DNA of 14,206 nt from an uncultured bacterium (GTDB taxonomy: Bacteria; UBP6; UBA1177; JAKLFG01), in contig CALITV010000253.1 of the NCBI GenBank assembly GCA_938048925.1, positions 1-14,206 on the forward strand. The letters run 5' to 3'. Positions 7,288-14,206 of the stretch are shown here, in pieces; positions within the stretch are counted from its first letter, which is position 1, and every line of letters starts with the position of its first letter. Position numbers and translations under genes: made by a program. Below the pieces are notes generated by a model. The model did no database searches. It was not told the origin of the DNA and worked only from the letters and a program-made list of their open reading frames with translations.

Positions 7288-8079
7288 CTACGGCGCTTTC
7301 GCCGGTTTTCTTTTTTCTCGGGCCTCCGAGAGGGAGAAGGAAAGAGAGAAGTGAACGACAAAGAAAGAGGAGACGATGCCGACAAGAAACGGAGTGATAA
7401 TCGGCACGAGCAGAGAAAGAGCAGGAAGCAAAGCAAGGCGCGCCAGATCTCGGGGATGATCGAGCGACCAAGAGAGCGTCCGGCGGATATCCCAACCGTA
7501 CCGTGCGGGAGAAAAACGAAACAGAAGAAAGAAGAAAAAGGTTCCGGACAGGACGAACGCGAGAAGTGGGCCGAAGAGAGGAATAAAGGTGATAACGAGG
7601 GAAAAGACACCGACACCGAACGCAAGGAGCGCCGGCACGAGCGCCGTCTTGACCTCGGTGAAGAAGTCCTCGAAATCGGGCAGTTCTTCGAGAGACGCCG
7701 GTCTTCCCCGGAACAGTTCTTCCGCAGCGCCGGAAATCATCTGATAGAACGGAGAAACAATAGGATAGGCGCACACGAACGCCAGAAAGAACGAGCCGTC
7801 TTTGAGAAGGAGAGAGAAGAGGCTTTTCATCAAGGACCAGAAGAGCGCCCACAAGGCGCTGTCATTCGCGGTCGGCTCTTGGATGACGAAGTGAACACTC
7901 GCCTCCACCGTTTTGGTGAAAAAGGGGAGCAGGAGGAACGAGACGAGAAAGACGAGGAGAAAAACGAAAAGCGACCACACGAGCAAAGGGCGATTTTTCC
8001 CCATCAGGAGGAAGGTCTCTCGAAAAGGGACGAAGGAGCGGTCATGTTCGAGAAAGGAGGTCAAAGTGTCGCGTTCCAT
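7288..8079 (-). CDS. EI24/CysZ-like integral membrane protein
   Basis: A 263-aa inner-membrane protein with about four hydrophobic regions: around 31-53, 77-110 (interrupted by KDG), 145-188 and 212-245. The segment FIPLFGPLLAF (165-175), followed by an aromatic-rich stretch, RYGWDIRRTLSWSL (193-206) and HPRDLARLALLP, resembles the EI24 (DUF540) family, which includes the sulfate transporter CysZ. A transport role is inferred from the family only. No cysteine-biosynthesis gene is nearby, so I give no symbol. The ATG at 8079 has AAGGA seven bases upstream and overlaps the tsaE end by 38 bp, so it is probably coupled to tsaE. The TAG stop (7290-7288) abuts the tatD stop, and the last six codons also form the tatD terminator. 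Confidence 0.75.
   Translation of the reverse strand: MERDTLTSFLEHDRSFVPFRETFLLMGKNRPLLVWSLFVFLLVFLVSFLLLPFFTKTVEASVHFVIQEPTANDSALWALFWSLMKSLFSLLLKDGSFFLAFVCAYPIVSPFYQMISGAAEELFRGRPASLEELPDFEDFFTEVKTALVPALLAFGVGVFSLVITFIPLFGPLLAFVLSGTFFFFLLFRFSPARYGWDIRRTLSWSLDHPRDLARLALLPALSLLVPIITPFLVGIVSSFFVVHFSLSFSLSEAREKRKPAKAP
7291..7316 (+). terminator. Rho-independent terminator of tatD
   Basis: A perfect stem CGGCG (7291-7295) / CGCCG (7300-7304) with loop CTTT is followed by TTTTCTTTTTT (7306-7316). It starts three bases after the tatD stop and lies entirely within the last codons of the convergent membrane-protein gene (residues KPAKAP). In the minus direction no T-run follows the hairpin, so it should act only on tatD transcripts. 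Confidence 0.8.
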
Positions 8080-8484
8080 GGTCGTTTCCTTCGGTAATGG
8101 TTATTTCGTAACGGGGAAAAAAGAAATCCCACGCAGGCCGAAAACGGGAGGCCCATTCGATGAACACGATGGCGGTGCGTTCGAGGAGCATTTCCCGGAA
8201 GTCGGCGATCGCCAGTTCTTCGATGTCGGTAATACGATAAAAATCCCAGTGATAAAGAGGAAATACACCCAAATAGCGGCGAAGGAGAACATAGGTGGGA
8301 CTTTGTACTTCCGTGCGGGGAACGCCGTAGAAGGTGGCGATCGCGGCGACCAGAGTCGTCTTTCCGGATCCGAGTTCTCCGTCGAGAGTGACGAGACTGC
8401 CGGGAGTGAGTCGAAGGGCCAAATCTTTCCCGAACTGCTCGGTGTCACTCTCGTTTTTCGACAAAAAGCGGGTCTTCTGTGCGA

Positions 8485-8488
<4 letters not shown>
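8042..8488 (-). CDS. tsaE: tRNA threonylcarbamoyladenosine biosynthesis ATPase TsaE
   Basis: P-loop ATPase that binds the TsaB-TsaD complex during bacterial t6A37 synthesis (YjeE), 148 aa, a normal length. Walker A is GELGSGKTT (37-45). The family motifs SPTYVLL (63-69), the HWDFYRI block (80-86), DIEELAIADF (88-97) and the IVFIEWASRF segment (107-116) follow. The ATG at 8488 overlaps the nnr stop by 4 bp (ATGA), a classic coupled junction. The nnr-tsaE order is also known from Escherichia coli (yjeF-yjeE) and is conserved widely. TsaC, an earlier enzyme of the pathway, is encoded in the left cluster. The gene after tsaE is often tsaB, but here it is a membrane protein. Confidence 0.95.
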
Positions 8489-12121
<3,633 letters not shown>

Positions 12122-12132
<11 letters not shown>

Positions 12133-13549
12133 ACAACCGTTCTTTTCGATTCGCGCCATAATGGTCGAGCCGCTCGCCCTTTCGAATTCGCTGTACCTTC
12201 TTTCGAGGCTTACGGCGGCGCACGAAGGTCGTTTCTTTCTCGCCTCGCTCAACCAGCGTGATTTCTTCGGGCGTTTCTCGATATTCGCCGCCGATCCGCT
12301 CGTCGGGTGCATCTATCGGGATGGCGTGCTTCTCGTCACTGACCACCGCGGACATGTCGTAGAGCGTTGTCGTTGCTCCTTCGAAGAGGTGCTCCGACGA
12401 CTCTGTGTGCCGATACCGGGGAGCGAACAACGAAATACCCCCTTTTCCGGCGTCGCCGTCGGCTTCGTCGCCTATGATGCCTGCCGGTATCTCGAGCGGG
12501 TCGGCCTTGCGCCGCAGAAACTCGTTGATCTCCCGGACCTTGCTTTCTTTTTCGGCGACACCTTCATCGTATGCGATCACTTCGAGCAAGAGGCGTATTT
12601 GGTTCTCCTTGATACCGATCGCTCGATTCGTTCGGTGGAGGAGCGGAGATTGATGCTTCTTGCCGAGATGGAGGCGCTTCCGCCGGTCGAGATGTTCCTC
12701 TTGCCTTTGGAAAACGCCGTTACTGCCCATGCGTTGGTGGCCAAAGAGGACTATCTGCGGGCGATCCGCCGTATCGTCGCTTACATCAGAGCCGGCGATG
12801 TCTATCAGGTCAATTATGCCTATCCGATACGGATTCGCACCTCCGCAACGACCGCCGATCTCTTCATGCAGTATGTGCTCAAAAATCCGGTTGATTTCGC
12901 GGCGTACGGTTCTTACGGCGGCACCGAACTGCTTTCTCTTTCCCCCGAATGCTTCTTTACCCTCTATGGCTCTACGGTGAAAAGTTATCCCATAAAGGGG
13001 ACCATCGGACGGGCGAACGATCCGGAGCGCGATCTGGCGCTCCGCAAGCAACTTCTCTCGAGTGAAAAGGACCTTGCCGAACTCTCGATGATCGTGGATG
13101 TGGTGCGCAACGACATCGGGAAAGTTGCTCAGGTTGGGAGCGTCAAAGTCAAACAGCACGCCTCGCTCGATACCTTTCAGACACTCTATCACCTTTTCTC
13201 GGTCATACAGGGGACGGTGGATCCATCGCAGCGTGCCGAACTGATGACCGCGCTGTTCCCGGGCGCATCCATCACCGGCGCACCGAAGGTCCGTGCGATG
13301 GAGATCATCGCCGAGATCGAGACCTACCGGCGCGGCGTTTATACCGGATCCATCGGATGGATCGGTTATCACCGCGATATGGCGTTCAACATCGCGATAC
13401 GCACTATCCAGAAGCAGGAGGACGAACTCTATTATTTTACCGGCGGCGGTATCGTCGCCGATTCCGATCCGGAGAGCGAATACGATGAGACGCTGGTGAA
13501 AACAAGGTCGTTCTTCAATATCTTCCCCGAGGTCAAACTTGTTTCCTGA
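12122..13549 (+). CDS. pabB: Aminodeoxychorismate synthase component I
   Basis: Converts chorismate plus ammonia from PabA to 4-amino-4-deoxychorismate, for p-aminobenzoate and folate. The 475 aa contain the N-terminal anthranilate-synthase-like domain (about 15-165) and the chorismate-binding domain (about 205-470). Diagnostic is PIKGT (290-294): Lys292 is the PabB-type nucleophile, where TrpE has Ala. Others are GDVYQVNYAY (225-234), LLSLSPECFF (270-279), SMIVDVVRNDIGKV (322-335), PGASITGAPKVRAMEII (380-396), YTGSIGWIGY (407-416) and TGGGIVADSDPESEYDE (440-456). The usual ENLMIVD reads ELSMIVD. The ATG at 12122 overlaps the pabA end by 11 bp with only a weak ribosome site, so it is probably coupled. 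The end overlaps pabC by 11 bp. Confidence 0.95.
13529..13541 (+). promoter_or_regulatory. Ribosome binding site deciding the TTG start of pabC
   Basis: GAGG (13529-13532) stands six bases before a TTG at 13539, inside the end of pabB. The next candidate, GTG at 13554, has its GA-rich motif touching the codon and is badly spaced. No ATG is available near the family N-terminus. Confidence 0.6.
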
Positions 13550-14153
13550 AGGGGTGCAGGGATTTTTCTCTACCGGCATCTCTGTCGGTCGTCGTCTCGT
13601 CTGGCGGGAAGAACATCTTGCCCGGCTCGCCGCCCATGCGGTCCATTTCGGTGTTTCTTTCGATTACGAATCTCTCGAGACCGAACTCAGAGCGAGGCTT
13701 CGAAACGATGATATCCCTCTTCGCTGTCGTATCGCCTACTACGCCGATCCCGGGCGCTGGGAGGTGACGCTCAAACCTATGCCGAAGATGAAAAAACCGG
13801 TGAAATGTCGAATAATGAGGGTGAAACAACCTCTGGGAAGGTGGAAAACCTTTCCTCGTCCCGATTTCGGTCTGGCGATAGATGAAGAAGCGTTGTTGGT
13901 GGACGCCGGTTCGGGTCGAGTGTATGAGGGTAGTTATACCAATATTTTTCTCGTTAGTGCTGGAACCGTTTTTACCCCACCGGCTGACGGCACAATTCTT
14001 GAAGGTATTTGTCGAAACAAGTTCTTGACTATGCTGCGATATTCCGGTTACGCGGTTTGTGAGACACCGTTTGATGCGGCCCTCTTGCGGCAGGGTAAGA
14101 TTCTTCTTACGAATGCTGTGAGAGGTGTCATGGAGGGGTTCCTCGTGCCGTAG
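13539..14153 (+). CDS. pabC: Aminodeoxychorismate lyase-like class IV PLP enzyme (short form)
   Basis: A fold-type IV aminotransferase/lyase expected to release pyruvate and yield p-aminobenzoate. The N-terminus GVQGFFSTGISVGRRLVWREEHLARLAAHA (5-34) matches the family's substrate-loop region. DEEALLVDAGSGRVYEGSYTNIFLV corresponds to the deal-D-G-xVxEGxxxNiF block, followed by PPADGTILEGICRNKFL and ILLTNAVRGV. At 204 aa it is much shorter than typical PabC (about 270). It stops soon after the NAVRG motif, and the segment between the likely PLP lysine (Lys in GRWKTF) and the DEEAL block is several residues short. The short form exists in some bacteria, so I do not call it broken. The start is TTG at 13539. 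Position directly after pabB strongly supports the role. Confidence 0.8.
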   Translation: MFPEGVQGFFSTGISVGRRLVWREEHLARLAAHAVHFGVSFDYESLETELRARLRNDDIPLRCRIAYYADPGRWEVTLKPMPKMKKPVKCRIMRVKQPLGRWKTFPRPDFGLAIDEEALLVDAGSGRVYEGSYTNIFLVSAGTVFTPPADGTILEGICRNKFLTMLRYSGYAVCETPFDAALLRQGKILLTNAVRGVMEGFLVP

Positions 14154-14157
14154 TCGG

Positions 14158-14206
14158 CTATTTGGCGGCGGGCGCCGCGGGAATCGTCTTGTCGGTGTAG
14201 CCTTTC
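14158..14206 (-). CDS. 3' end of a convergent gene, product unknown (partial)
   Basis: Reading the minus strand from the window edge gives GYTDKTIPAAPAAK and then TAG (14160-14158), four bases from the pabC stop. Only 15 codons are visible. The Ala/Pro-rich end resembles the tail of the secreted protein at 1906-2394. A stem GCGGC (14165-14169) / GCCGC (14174-14178) lies in it, without a T-run. Whether this is a real gene cannot be proven from so short a piece. Confidence 0.4.
   Translation of the reverse strand, partial: KGYTDKTIPAAPAAK

Noticed and set aside
7351..8097. A 248-codon plus-strand frame rich in Glu, Arg and Lys opposite the membrane protein
   Set aside because: Charged low-complexity composition is the expected complement of Phe/Leu-rich transmembrane codons. 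It has no start signal.

Overview
This is a compact stretch of bacterial chromosome with fairly high GC and a strong preference for C-ending codons. It carries core housekeeping genes. I see no tRNA or rRNA gene, CRISPR array, transposase, phage gene or plasmid gene. The mnmE-mnmG-rsmG order and a perfect 16-bp parS palindrome at the mnmG/rsmG junction place the window in or near the origin-proximal ParB domain of the chromosome. The phylum cannot be fixed from sequence alone, and I do not name a species.

Layout. (1) Positions 6-6439, minus strand: mnmE, mnmG, rsmG, a small secreted protein of unknown function, purE, tsaC and trmN. Apart from a 113-bp mnmE-mnmG gap and a 55-bp rsmG-orf gap, these genes abut or overlap. 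(2) Positions 6440-6552: a back-to-back promoter region for mnmE (left) and tatD (right). (3) Positions 6553-7287, plus strand: tatD. Its stop codon directly abuts the stop codon of the convergent membrane-protein gene, and its terminator hairpin lies inside that neighbour's last codons. (4) Positions 7288-9945, minus strand: nnr, tsaE and an EI24/CysZ-like membrane protein, with overlapping ends. (5) Positions 9946-10081: a divergent control region with a near-consensus guaB promoter. (6) Positions 10082-14153, plus strand: guaB-pabA-pabB-pabC, with 4-, 11- and 11-bp overlaps. (7) The right edge holds the last codons of a convergent minus-strand gene.

How the genes work together. The left cluster is dominated by RNA modification: MnmE/MnmG at the tRNA wobble U34, TsaC at A37 (t6A), TrmN at A37 of tRNA-Val, and RsmG at 16S G527. 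TsaE, a second t6A enzyme, sits in the nnr cluster. PurE adds de novo purine synthesis. The right operon joins IMP dehydrogenase, the guanine-nucleotide branch point that feeds GTP into pterin, with all three enzymes of p-aminobenzoate synthesis. It therefore looks like a folate-precursor operon.

No clear undescribed defence or mobile system is visible. The items most worth a second look are the parS site without adjacent parAB, the structured mnmG leader without a Shine-Dalgarno sequence, the unknown secreted protein, the short PabC, and terminator-like hairpins in the Ala/Pro-rich gene ends.
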